Shown here: positions 20,137 through 33,917 of the stretch, piece after piece
Layout of the letters: each line of letters begins with the position of its first letter
How positions within the stretch are numbered: the stretch's first letter is position 1
Assembly: GCA_963556145.1 (NCBI GenBank)
Contig: OY744463.1
Span: forward strand, 6,696,001 to 6,760,000
Direction of reading: 5' to 3'
Origin: Hygrocybe punicea
Lineage: Eukaryota; Basidiomycota; Agaricomycetes; Agaricales; Hygrophoraceae
Length of the DNA stretch: 64,000 bases
The notes under the pieces: generated by a model
What the model was told of the DNA's origin: nothing
Database searches by the model: none
What the model saw: the letters and a program-made list of their open reading frames with translations, nothing else
Program-made: the position numbers and the translations under genes

Positions 20137-23100
20137 TCAAGTTCGCAGACCGCCCATCGCAATAACCGCACCCGATAGTTCTTCGTCGTCCGTAGAATCG
20201 TTATCATCCACGATGGAACGTGGTCGAGGTGCATTTGCATTAGACAGCGGCGGCCTGACCGGTCGGCTGGAGGCCGCACTGTCTGACGTCGCAGGCGCCG
20301 GCGCCGGTGCATCATCCTCCACTATGATAGAACGCCGCCGGAGCAGTCTGACAAGGCGCCGACTCGGTCTGAAGGATTGGGCAGGCGGGTTACGTGGAGG
20401 GCATGCGTAGAACCATTGCGCATACGCAGACACCTCTTCCACCGTCGGCCGGTCCAGCGGGTTCTCCGCCCAGCACCGTTCCATGAACTCCCAATGGTCA
20501 TCCTCCACTACAACCTCGTTCTCATCGGGACGTTGGGGCCGGAGAAGAACGGCCTGTTTCATGAGAGACACCAGCATTGGTGTCTTCCATTCCGAGAATG
20601 GAATTTTCGACGTCAGTATCTGGGCCGGGCGGCGGAAGGGGGCAACATGTTAGTCCGGACAGAGCTGAATATGGACAGGAAGCGGAGCACCTGTAGCATG
20701 AGACTCCCAAATGCGTATATATCACTGTGTTTTGTAATGGAAACGCTGCTTCCGTTGAAGAGCCAAAGAGTAGGATCGGCCCACCGAACAGCTTCGCCGC
20801 ACCAGGAAGTGAAAGGCGCCGTTTGAAATTCAGCCATGATGGGTATCAGCCCAAAATCGCTTAAATAGGCGTTACCCTCATTGATGAATATGTTCCACTG
20901 GAAAATTCCGTTTTAAACGACCGGCGAAATTTCGAATTTAAGTCATTGATGTTTTAAAGACATACCCCTGAAAGTCCGCCATGAATTACAGACATCGAGT
21001 GAACTGTTTTAGGTTTGGGCGTGTGTAGGTGGATGACGTGGTATCTAGCAAGATTCACGTACGATAACACAGGCCAGCGGAAATCTCGTACAACTAGGCG
21101 TTCGAAGATGTCAGTATTCCAACATTGTACCAGAGAATGCACAAAGGAAGAAGTAGCTCACGAGGATAAATCTCCCAGGCAGAGAAAGCTCATCTCCGAA
21201 ATGATTGAGATATCGTTGCAGGTTCATGTCGCCGACATCAGGTACGACCATTGCAATGAGTGGTCCAAAGTCGGATACTACACCGTAAAGTGGGAGCACA
21301 TTCTTGTGCTCGAGGCCTTGCCACACTCGAAGATCTCGCCGCAAACGCTAGATCACAGCAGCTGAACACAACAAAGCAAGCTCAATAAAAACTTGGTCTT
21401 CACCCTGATCTCTTTCATTCTGGATTCGTCAAAGTCCGTCTGCGGTCGGAGAATTTTGACAGCAACCTTGGGAGTTGAATTAACTAACCACAACAACAAC
21501 AAAAATTGGCAGTAAGATTCGCGGACCTTTCTCGTGGTAGAATCCGTAAACCAAACACCTTCCCACACATGCACAAATTCAAACGGAATATACCCTTCCC
21601 CGAACACTCGTTCGACCTGTCCCGTAATATCACGTAGCGGGTTGGTCTTTGCAAGCTGAAAATCGTATTCTTCTTCAATGTATTCGAGAACGTGTTCCAC
21701 GATGGGGCGATCGTGCGGACGCAGAGCCCAGCACTGTTTAACGAAGTACCAGTATGTATCGGTAATGAAGTGGGTAGAAGGCCTGGGAGGATGCTTCCCC
21801 TTGGAAAGCTCGATGAGAACCTGTGAAATTTTCGACCTTAGTCTCCACATCTCTCAACGTTGAAGATAACACCAGAATCCAAGTCGGTCACCTGCGGATC
21901 GCGACGGATAGTGTAGTATGGTATACGCCCAGATAACGTCTGCGCAGACATAATTTTTTTTTAAATGTTCAGTTGCTAGTGGAGAGCCGATCTTCCCACT
22001 CACTTGAAGCACGACACTGCCAAACGAATATATGTCACTTTGTTCACTGAGAGTATCTGAGTATACCCCGTCATCTTCCAATGTGTCCGGTACGTAGTAC
22101 AGCTCCGGCGCTGCCCACCGCACTGCTCCGCCAATCGACGAAGTAAAATAAGAACTTCCTTGAAACTCTGCTTGGATTGTTGATAATCCAAAATCACTTA
22201 GATTAGCCTCGCCAGTAGCATCGATGAGTACGTTCGACTAGAAAGAAAAGAAAAGAAAAGATCAGAATCGAGAAGCGATGGCAATCAATTAACATACTCC
22301 CGTCAAATCCCCATGAACCACGGAATACGAGTGAACTATATTCCACGACCGAGGTAAACATACATCGATGTTAACTACTCAATTCGGAACTCACGGTATG
22401 ATAACCCAGCAGCAACCCCACGAAGCTGTTCGATTGTTATGGACATAAAGGTGAGAGATCATCAGTTGGACGCTCACTATTCGGAACCGATTCACGAGGG
22501 TAAGCGTAGAACCACGATGTTCCAGATATTTGTTCAGATTCCCATTTTGTAGCCAAGGACACACCATAGAGTTGTAAGGTCCAAAGTCGGAGCATGTACC
22601 CAGCAGGGGGAGAACATTCTCGTGCACCAGCCCCCTCCATACACGAAGTTCTCGACGCAGACGCTAAACCAGCAGATGAATGCAAGGTCAGGCTGGGGGG
22701 ACAATTACGATAAGAACAACCTTGTTCAATTTCTCCGCGTCGTCGCCACTGTGTGATCGAAGGACTTTGATGGCGACCTACACCCAAAGGGTGGTCAATA
22801 ACAACAACAACAAAAATGACTTTGCCGTTTACGCTCACCTTGACTTTTACAGATCCCTTATCCCAAACACCTATCCAGACATCCGCAAACCCTCCATGAG
22901 CAGAAGGGAATTTGTGTTCCCGAGTGATCTTCCCAGTAAGATCCAAGAGCTGGACGTCACGCTTCCGCATGGGCGGCGAGGACGGACGAGCGTTGGTAGA
23001 CACTGCGGCGCTCGCGTTAGGACCACCCGATGAGGACTCCAGGCCGGGATCGTCTTCTTCTGCTGAATTCGAGGTGTGCTCAGAGTATTCGGATTCAATT

Positions 23101-23177
23101 TCTTCGACCTCAAATGAGAATCGGACCGCCTTCCTGGGCCCAGCATGGGGAGCGCCAGTGGAGATCGCAGATGACAT
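20137..23177 (-). CDS. Tandem TKL-type kinase: active domain followed by pseudokinase
   Basis: About 14 exons can be joined through GT..AG introns: 23,177-22,839; 22,777-22,721; 22,663-22,478; 22,425-22,394; 22,335-22,298; 22,237-22,004; 21,939-21,892; 21,820-21,527; 21,466-21,404; 21,347-21,162; 21,093-21,063; 21,003-20,966; 20,897-20,691; 20,619-20,137. An acidic, Ser-rich N-terminus precedes kinase domain 1. That domain has the glycine loop HGGFADVW, VAIKVL lysine, VHGDLTGSNVLI catalytic loop, LSDFG and WAAPEL. Domain 2 follows directly. It keeps VAVKIL and LSDFG, but its glycine loop is degenerate (GEGYIPFEFVHVW), its catalytic loop reads VIHGGLSG without the Asp, and APE reads ADP. A Ser/Pro/Arg-rich tail ends at the TGA at 20,137. 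Matching exon borders show an internal duplication. HGD in place of HRD is usual for basidiomycete TKL kinases. The partner and pathway are unknown. Confidence 0.85.
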
Positions 23178-23538
23178 GATTCCCTACAAGGCTACAACGG
23201 CTAATAGACGGGCTGATGCAAGAAATGGTAGACGTCCACCTAGATGATTCGGTCACCCAACATGGCTGCACGGCAGGCTGGCTTACTGACTCGTTGCAAG
23301 TAGCGATAAAAGTTCAAGTTTTCAGCAAAGACGAAGGGAGGGCACACGCTTTTCAACATGAGGCGTTTTGCCAAGGGCTAGCCATTTCTGCGTGGCAGGC
23401 CTAGGTTGGGCGCCAGATCAAATCGATCAAATTTCGCAGTAGGGTGGATAAATAAGGTCAATGATCAAAATATAGTCAGTTCAACCTATGTTTATGTATG
23501 CCCTTGAAATTACTAATGGTCCAAGAATGCCAGTGAAT

Positions 23539-25363
23539 TTACTCAAGCAATGGAGGGTTAATATATATGTAAACGAAGCCAACGAACATGGAGGCGCATC
23601 CCGAGGCAAGCACCACCCCACCAATCCACGCCTTCCTCATTATGGAAACATCGATGGGGGAGGGGTCTATGACGTCGAACGCCTTGGAACCAAGACCAAG
23701 GACACTGCTATCGCAGTAACATCGGTCAAAAAAATTGCTGAACTGGAACAGACAGGCCACAATGATCCACATCGCGTTGCAGGTTGCTAGAACGTTCCCA
23801 AAACGCCGAAAAAAAACTGAGAGGAGTTCAGCGACTTTGCAATTCCAACGATGACCAGCACGACGTTGCAGAGTGGCGTAATGTGTTAAGATGCTCGAAA
23901 TAACAAGCAGGATCCACACGATAGTAGAAAATGCCGCGTAAAGCACGTAGCCTAGAACCTGAACGGCACCCAAGACCTATATGAAATGGTTGTCTTTATT
24001 GAATGTCTGAGACACAGGGCAGTGAAAAAAATACCTACCCCTCGTTGGCGTGTACCACAAGACTATTATCGCGGCACCCGCTGTACCCCATTGCAAGCCA
24101 AGGGCGATCATCGAGGCTACCACGAACCTCGAAATAACGTCAGGTCCCCACTGACTCCGTCGAACATCCTGTTGAGGCATACAATACGCCTCGACCTGGA
24201 CCGCCGACCCCGTTCTGTTGATTGATATATTTGCCGCTAGCACCCGTCCATTTGATGTTGGGATTAACAGGTACATGAGCGCTGGCATTCCTCGATGCGT
24301 TATAGAACGCCGACCGCACATCTTCTACTACTTGAACCCATGAGAGGAAGCGTGCGTACTTGAATACCGGCGGACTACATTCCAGTGCGTGGAAAACTGA
24401 TCCTTGATGGTGTTCTTGTAACGAAATGGCATGTTTCTCAGATAGATCGCCTGCTCCAACGATGCCATCGCGTGTTGCTACAAACGCAAGGTGATTGGCG
24501 CACTCGATGGCGTGGCTAACGCGATCGTAATCGCATTTCGGCTAGATCTGTAGCCATCCCGTGACTATGGGTAACAACCAGAGCCATGCCGAACCGACAC
24601 CCTGTCCGTTTGAATTAATTTGAGAAGTGATGTTGGTGAAAGAATCGATGACGGTGAAAACGTAGGCTATAATGACCCAAGTAATGGAAGTCGCAGAAGA
24701 GAGTGACCATTTATAGGTGTAATCCAACCTTTCCGAAAGTTCTCTCCACCATTTGTCATTCTCAGGGAGAATGACCAGTGATCCAAGCAATGATCCCTCT
24801 GTCACAACATTGAGAGGAACTTGTTGCAGACTCTTGAGGACATGAACAGCATAATCCTTGTTGGGATATTTGAAACCCCCAAATCGTCGAGTAACCCACT
24901 GTTCATTTAGCACCGTGAGGGCCAAAGAGTAGGCAGCCAATGTTGGAGACCCGACAGTGAGGAGCATGGATGTGAAGTTGTCCGGGCGAAGCTTTGCACC
25001 GAACGGCAACTGCGACACGAGAGCGAGCCATGGCAACAACCATGCGCTAAACTGTTGAGAAAATGTGGACCACTGAAATGACTGGGGTCCCGCTCCACAA
25101 GCCTTAACACACAGATCGTACGTGATTGCTGTGGCTGACGACATATTCTGGATTTGATTTCCGTTATTGTCTGTGGCTCCAACGGATCCCCATTGTCCGT
25201 TCCGAATCTCCTTTATGCATTGCTCAAAATCCTTTGCAGTGACAGATAAAATCAGCGAGTTGGCGAATACCACATAAAGCAGTACGAATAGTACGGCTGT
25301 TAGAACAAGGTGAGAATTAGATGGAATCTCAACAAGTGAGATGGCACCTACGCGATGGTGCAT
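23539..25363 (-). pseudogene. Multi-pass membrane protein, lineage-specific family, disrupted
   Basis: Hydrophobic segments are clear near the N-terminus (VLFVLLYVVFANSLILSV), in WLLPWLALVSQLPFG, in LTVGSPTLAAYSLALTVL, around ITWVIIAYVFTVI and in LWLLPIVTGWLQI. After an intron near 23,977-24,028 two more follow (VLYAAFSTIVWILLVISSIL). Large families of this type occur in Agaricomycetes, with unknown role. A TAG interrupts the frame at about 24,541, directly after GWLQI and before PKCDYDRV. A frame change lies near 24,195, since the conserved reading moves from GPGRGVLYAS to VEAYCMPQQ. The first exon is uncertain because a 55-nt intron (about 25,297-25,351) lies right behind the ATG at 25,363. 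Likely nonfunctional. Confidence 0.6.
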
Positions 25364-26391
25364 TCAGGAATATGTTCTGGGGTAGTCTCGGATGTTCGCC
25401 TTGAAATGTTCGATACAATATATAAAGGAGCCTATGCCAGTATAAGCTTATCTCACGATACATTAAGCAAATGGTGAGACTCACAAAACGGCGAAATCTT
25501 TCAGAGACATGACCTTCTGCTTCGGTCTACTGCCTCGGTCTTCATTCACGGGTGGTGGAGATATGCATATCTCCGGATGCATATTTTTGGGGGAAGTCGA
25601 CCTTGGAACTTTGAGCACGCAGCTCCGAACCCCACGCAAAAGAAAGGTGCGACTAGGAATGTTCAAATGGCATTCCGCGTCCGCTTTTGTAGCTTTACCG
25701 GTCGGGCACTCGGGCACGTCACGTATAGTTTGATCTATGGCCCTGTTAGAGCTTTACTGCGGAAGGAGAAATGACTCAGACCATGTTATCCCATTCGTAG
25801 TCACTGGGCGCAACGAATAATTGACGGAAAGCAATGCAACATGAGTTGATTGCGCAGCTCATGGAAAGATTAGTCGGTGAGGGCAAGGAGAGTCCGAGAG
25901 TGCTTACTCAAACTTCACTTGGGATGGTTCAGTTCCTCTCGTGGTTTATCGATTTAGGTTGGGATTGATAGTTCCTTCGATCTTCCTCAAGGCAGTGTGC
26001 CGCACACTGTAGGGTGACGAAAATTCCGGATATGACAAGGTTGTAATACAGAATGGATTGCCTGTGCCATGTTGTACACGTTATGTAGCGACAGTCAAAT
26101 AATAGAGGCATCCGAATCAGTGTATTCGGCGCCCAAGGGGCACAAACCCCTGCAATGACGAATCCCTAGGTACCAGAGTCATTTTTTGAAAAAATCCCGG
26201 CTCGAATTCGGGTCAAGGCTGGTACATAATTTGTGATATGGTACACCTTTCCGGATTTTATTCGAAAAACGGAAGGACATCTGAAACGGTCGACGAGGTT
26301 ATAGCAGAGGAAACTCGTCTTCCCTTTGTTGTGAAACTCTTCACAATCAGACCGGCAAGGAACTAGACCATATAATAATCTCACCGTTACT
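25364..26391. other. Intergenic, no gene recognised
   Basis: No gene was recognised. Open frames at 25,481-25,774 overlap on opposite strands and lack family features. A possible upstream exon of the membrane gene could lie here, but I could not define it. Confidence 0.45.
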
Positions 26392-26664
26392 CTACTGGTT
26401 GGACTGTGCTTCGGCCTTGACCACCAACTTCCAAGGTATAACGACCTGCCCAACATATCGACCATCCGGGTTCTCGTCAGGACCAATCCTAAACTCGTCT
26501 GCATTGATGAGAAGGATGTTGAGCGGTTGATCAGTCCCAACAAACGACCCGACGAATATTCTTCCATCAATGACAGTGATTCGTAGGACCTGTCTCAAGA
26601 GACCTTTGAGAACAACTATGGCTGTCGGGGGACGGCGCTGGGTAGACCTCCCAGTGGTGGACAT
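26392..26664 (-). CDS. NatC auxiliary subunit, LSm-fold (NAA38/LSMD1-like)
   Basis: This is a single 90-residue frame. The Sm1 part is visible as LLRQVLRITVIDGRIFVGSFVG followed by TDQPLNILLINADEF. The Sm2-like part is RYVGQVVIPWKLVVKAE, where VVIPWKLV replaces the VMIRG-type motif of true Sm proteins. This pattern and the length match the LSMD1/NAA38 (Mak31) family, the small subunit of the N-terminal acetyltransferase NatC. It reads away from DPM1, with 97 bp between the start codons. Another LSm-domain protein remains possible. Confidence 0.75.
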   Translation of the reverse strand: MSTTGRSTQRRPPTAIVVLKGLLRQVLRITVIDGRIFVGSFVGTDQPLNILLINADEFRIGPDENPDGRYVGQVVIPWKLVVKAEAQSNQ

Positions 26665-26761
26665 GGTTGGGCTGTGCCCGCTACGTGTAAATGTGCATGT
26701 GACTAGTCAGTCACTGGTAGCGGTTTTGATGAATCCATTTCAGAGCAATATTGCCTTCAAC
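26665..26761. promoter_or_regulatory. 97-bp divergent promoter between NAA38-like gene and DPM1
   Basis: The two start codons face away from each other across 97 bp, so both core promoters must lie here or overlap the genes. No individual element was recognised. Confidence 0.5.
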
Positions 26762-27852
<1,091 letters not shown>

Positions 27853-28012
27853 GTATTACATAATTGCATTATAATGATCACGTGTTCGCACACTTATGTA
27901 ATCAAGCATAACAAAAAAATTACAGTTTGGCGATTGTAAACTTAAAACCAAGGTATTGTAAACTTAAAAACCAAGGTATACTACACGACACTGTCGACAG
28001 TGCATTCCTTCC

Positions 28013-28913
28013 ATGAGTCTGCTGCACGACGTTCTGTGTTCTCACTCTGATCCTCTGGATCGAACGTTCAGCGGTAGTCATCGGCGTACTCCTTCATACA
28101 GCACAGAAGGCAATGATTCTGATGATGATCTAATCAACGTTGTAAGTGCCCGAACCCTGTCGTGTACATCCATGTTCAAATTATTGTAGGTATCATTTCC
28201 TGGGTCTCCTTCTCGCTCGCAACTGCAAACTCGCGCGCCTTCACCAACGCGTGGGGCATCTGCACGCCAAATACCTGGACCACTGGGTCTGCCTGGGTCA
28301 CGACTGCTGGAGAAGGACCCCCTTAAAGCACTTCCCACAGAGCCATCGCAACGCGTGTTCAGCTACTTGACTGTGCTGGAGTTAGCAACATGTGCCCTTG
28401 TCTGCAAGAAGTGGAACAGGAGCCAGACAATCAACTATGGTCTGTTCGTCGAGCAGTCAGCAAACAATTAACAATAATCCTTGGTTCAGTTTGGTTTCAA
28501 CATTATCGGAAGGAGAATTTTTACGACCATGATTTACCGTCAGGAAAGTGGACAAAAAGAGAATCGAGACAGAATTGGGTTCGTTTGGCTTGTGCTGAGA
28601 TTCCAGAGCTGTGATGGTTGACTGCCTTTGGTAGCGGCTACTCTACCTGCAACCTAGCCGTTGCCGTTCTCCTCATTTGGGGTCTTTGCGGGGATCTGGG
28701 CGCTCTTCGCCTTCCGCTTCTGGTCATCAGACACCTAAGGAATTGAACGAGGAGAGATGGCGATTAGAAGCTGCGGCAGCGCAAAAGCCAAGTCGAGTTG
28801 AAATGCGAGGAATTTACAAGGAATTGGGTGGCAGGAAGGCTAAAGCTAAGATGAAACTTGGAAGCGCTGGTAGCAGAGACAAAGGGGGTTGGGGTAGTAG
28901 TTTGGTGGAATAA
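28013..28913 (+). CDS. F-box protein
   Basis: Four exons: 28,013-28,141; 28,190-28,439; 28,490-28,578; 28,635-28,913. A Ser/Arg-rich N-terminus is followed by an F-box: DPLKALPTEPSQRVFSYLTV, then LELATCALVCKKWNR. F-boxes bind Skp1 in SCF ubiquitin ligases. The segment after it (WFQHYRKENFYDHDLPSGKW) continues into a Ser-rich stretch and a basic, helical C-terminus (KPSRVEMRGIYKELGGRKAK). No WD40 or LRR substrate domain is visible, so its target cannot be named. It lies co-directional with DPM1, 160 bp downstream of it. Confidence 0.8.
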
Positions 28914-29084
28914 ACGAGAGAGAAGAAATATATGTCTTATTTACAAGGAACACTTGAACACCACGCACTCACCGTGTGTGCCTCGCTCGTAAGGCCAAGT
29001 TGCCCCTTGCCTTCAGTGTTCAGGTAGTAACAGCTCATTTGCTCGGAATCGCGAAATTGATCTTCATACTTGGCCACAGAAACC

Positions 29085-30547
29085 ATGCCGCTTTCCAATC
29101 CTCTCTTGCCCGCGGAATATATCCGCAAGGTCCTATCCGACGACGCAATGCAAGGCTTCAAGTCTTCTGTTTATGACAAGGGGGCCCACCAGATTCGTGT
29201 TGGGGCAAGGCATTGGATCAAACCCTTGTCACCAAATTGCATGTGGCAAGCTGGACGAACGTACCTCCACTATTATGCCAAGGAAGGAGATGTTCTGGCA
29301 TTGTCAGAGCTCATTGGGCTTGGAGCGAATCCCAACCACGCTGACAACGACGGCAACACTCCATTACACCTCGTTTTTTCGGAGATGATGATGGTCAAGA
29401 ATCCACTTGTTACAGTAGTCCGGGCAGATGGATCTGGGCTGACTGACAAAAAGAGGTTATACGCCCGGCTCTCGTGGGTTGTGCGTATTCTTGTCGAGCA
29501 ACATGCAAATATCAACCTTGTGATTGGGTCGGATTCAAGTTCCCCATTGGATCTTTCATGCACATGGAATGATTGGGATCTCATTACCCTACTACTGAAA
29601 CATGGTGCCAATCCTTCGCCAACATCCCTATCTCGTTTTACATCGTCGGCTGACAAGAATCGTTTTTCGGACCTCATCAAATCGGCTGGTCCTCGCCCAC
29701 CTCGAGTCTGTCCCTGCTGGTCAGGAAAGATTGTTCCTGATTGTCACGGGAAACAGAGCCTCCCATACCCGCTTGGGTATATGTGCGTTTGTGGATCCAT
29801 GAAGAATTATCAAAAGTGTTGCCACGAGCGAGGCAGATTTGTGTCGGAAAAATGGGACCACGCGTCTCAGAGGAATTTGTTGAGCTACGACGGTGTCATA
29901 CCAGTACCTACTCATGCGCAGCACAAACTCGCAGCCGGCTTATTATCGAAAGGTCTAATTGACCCTGCTTTTGGCTATGCCATGAGCAGAACCGAATTTC
30001 TCCCCATGTATGTGCATGGTTTTGCACCCATTATTCAAGCTAACCTCCCTGGATTGTAGGCCTGATGGTCGTACGTCTAGCCGTAGCCTTCGCGAGGATA
30101 TTCAAACCGTGTGGAATCAGCATATTGATGACTACATCGCTCTGGGTAATGACCCACGCTCGAAAGAGGAAATAGAGCGAAATGCGAAGATAGGAAGTGG
30201 GAATGGTGCTTTATTTCGAGTGTGTGAGGGAAGCGGTTGTCAGAAAGTTGAAAATAGTGCTGAGAAGTTCAGCCGTTGTGGGCATTGTAAATGTGTAAGT
30301 CCTTCGATTTTCACACCATTAATACACAGTCATGATAATAATGGAGCAGTCGGTCTATTGCTCAAAAGCTTGCCAAAAGGCCTCATGGCCAACACATCGA
30401 GCTATTTGCAATTCAGGAGATGCACGCGAGCAGTTGTTGCCTTCACAGAAACGCATTGAGGGTTTCCGTAAGGACGCGCAGGAAATCATGGCCCAGGTTG
30501 ATCCCTCGGTTCTCTCTCGACTAGCCCGAGACCTATCATCCCAGTAA
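29085..30547 (+). CDS. Ankyrin-repeat protein with SEC-C-like and MYND zinc fingers
   Basis: Exons: 29,085-30,007; 30,060-30,294; 30,350-30,547. The ATG at 29,085 has a good context (AACCATGC); an upstream in-frame TTG is not used. Ankyrin-type repeats are seen in YLHYYAKEGDVLALSELIGL, then GANPNHADNDGNTPLHL, and in SPLDLSCTWNDWDLITLLLK, then HGANPS. A SEC-C-like cysteine motif (CVCGSMKNYQKCC) follows near residue 235, preceded by CPCW. The C-terminus is a MYND finger (CEGSGCQKVE...CGHCKCSVYCSKACQKASW...HRAIC). MYND fingers bind proline-rich peptides. The precise role is unknown. Confidence 0.85.
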
Positions 30548-30908
30548 CCTTGATGTATGAACAATATACAACATAACTTTCTACCCGGCAAACTGGCAAC
30601 CAAAATCGTCAGAATTACTCTGCAGTAGGGAACACCGATTCCTTGACCTGAGACGTTGTATAGCTCCACTAAACTTGAATGTCACTGGGAATTTATATCC
30701 GTGGAGAAATCTAGTAAGTGGTTGACTACTATCCAGTGAAATCACTAGAACAATCCTTTGAGCACTGAAGGGCTCATTCTAGCCCGCTAAAAACTAGGGA
30801 ATGAACACTGGATTTCCAATGCACTTTTCAACGGCATACTTGGGACAGCTTTGCGGCAATTTTTATCTATCAATAATTCAAGTTCTAGTCTGTGTTAACT
30901 TACCACAA

Positions 30909-32401
<1,493 letters not shown>

Positions 32402-32484
32402 TTGCGGTTTACCTTTCCGTTGAAGGTGTAATATGTAGCTGCCATGTCACCTTGTGATTGTTTACTATCTTGTCCGGCCTTTCC
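32402..32484. promoter_or_regulatory. Short divergent promoter between MET2 and an SDR gene
   Basis: Only 83 bp separate the chosen start codons of MET2 (minus) and the SDR (plus). The segment includes an upstream ATG on the MET2 side at 32,445 that could open a uORF of about 60 codons or a short first exon. Confidence 0.45.
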
Positions 32485-33608
32485 ATGCCGCCCTCAGACT
32501 GGCAGTCCACCTCAGTTGTCCTAGCAGTAATACTACTCCTTTTTGCCCTCAATGGTATTGTTAATCGTCCAGGCCGCTCATTCAAGGTCCCTAACACCAA
32601 GGAAAGGGTGCTTATCTTGGGTGCTTCCAGCGGGATCGGTCGGGCCATTGCTCTTCTCTACGCCGCGCGAGGAGCCAACGTGTGCCTTGTGGGACGCAGG
32701 AAGACGAATTTGGACCAAGTCGTGGAGGAATGCAGGATAGAAGCAGGTTTGGGGGATGTGGGTAGTCAAGAGAGGGTGTTGCGGAAGGTCTTGAGTGTCG
32801 TTGCAGATTTCACCAACGTGGAAGATATGGTGCGTGTTCGGACAGCTGTAGAGATGGGTATGTTGGGCCTGCCCTTTGCTCCACTTTCCCTGCGATGAGA
32901 CAACTTTTCTGAAAATTTTATTTGGCTACAGAATGGCAAGGTCTTGACACGGTGATTGTTGCTGCTGGTGTCTCAGCCTTACAGCCGCTCATGGCCGTAG
33001 CTGGTGTAGAGGTCGATGGGAAAGCTTTCAAGCCTGAAAAAGCGACCACTGAAGGTATCCAGCGGATGGTCGACGTTGCTGGCGCCGCAACCGCGGGGAA
33101 CTTCGTCGGTCCACTCGTAGCTGCAGTCACATTCGTATGTATTCCCTTCCTCCCAAACGTGTACCTACGGATTTCTTTCCCCCGACATCAGATTCCGATG
33201 CTATCCAGCACCTCCCCGTCGCCGTCCATCCTCCTACTGTCTTCCCTCGCAGCCGTCATCCCAGCCCCGACCCGGGCGCTATACGCAGCCACCAAATCTG
33301 CTTCACTCCTGCTCTACCAAGCGCTCTCCATCGAACACCCGCAAATTTCCTTCTCTTTCGTTCTTCCTTCGACGGTCGAGGGCGACTTTCGGGCTTCCGC
33401 CGTTGATGGCGGGCCGGTGCGCGAAGCAGACCCAAATAAGACAGGTTTGAAGAGGGAAGTGGTAGCGAGGAGGTGTGTGCGGGCTGCTGATCAACGGGAG
33501 AAGGCTGTGTTCATCCCTCAATACGTGACGTATGGGCACTTTCTGTATTGGATTTGGCCCGGATTTGTAGAGTGGATGGCTAGAAAAAAGTACAAATTCG
33601 GTGCATGA
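32485..33608 (+). CDS. Short-chain dehydrogenase/reductase with N-terminal membrane anchor
   Basis: Exons: 32,485-32,857; 32,932-33,134; 33,192-33,608. The ATG at 32,485 is preferred over an in-frame TTG upstream. A hydrophobic helix (STSVVLAVILLLFALNGI) is followed by the Rossmann signature LILGASSGIGRAIA. The mid-domain VIVAAGVSA, the catalytic Ser region LLLSSLAA and YAATKSASL (YxxxK) follow. The C-terminus (FLYWIWPGFVEWMARKKY) is amphipathic. The layout recalls ER-anchored SDRs acting on sterol or sphingoid substrates (11-beta-HSD or ketosphinganine reductase types). The substrate cannot be decided from sequence. Confidence 0.85.
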
Positions 33609-33917
33609 TTTGAGACCTAACTTATAAGGTTAAGCAATACAGGTATTGTAGACAGTCTAGACCATACACTCCCCATAGTTCAGAATTGGATTCCTTTAGG
33701 TGGCAAAAAAATGTAAGCTTTGGTTGTTGGCAATGTAGATAAGGAGGTTAACACCACCCTCGCTGGCATCTCGAATCTCTCGCAAGAAGCGACTCCTGCA
33801 CTCTACTTTAACTCAAATAGACCAGTCACAGTGGGCTTCAGCTAAAGAAATTTGACCTTGTTCTTGAGAAGTAGATAAGCGAACCAATAGGGAGGCTTAC
33901 CCATTCACAAACAAGCA
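33609..33917. other. Convergent 3' intergenic region
   Basis: About 300 bp between the stop codons of two convergent genes. No gene or terminator motif was recognised. Confidence 0.5.

Noticed and set aside
19874..20410. 178-codon plus-strand frame
   Set aside because: Antisense to the Ser/Pro-rich tail of the tandem kinase gene, whose exon structure is well supported.
26166..26230. tRNA-like GAATTCGGGTC segment
   Set aside because: No cloverleaf can be drawn; the arms do not pair at tRNA spacing.
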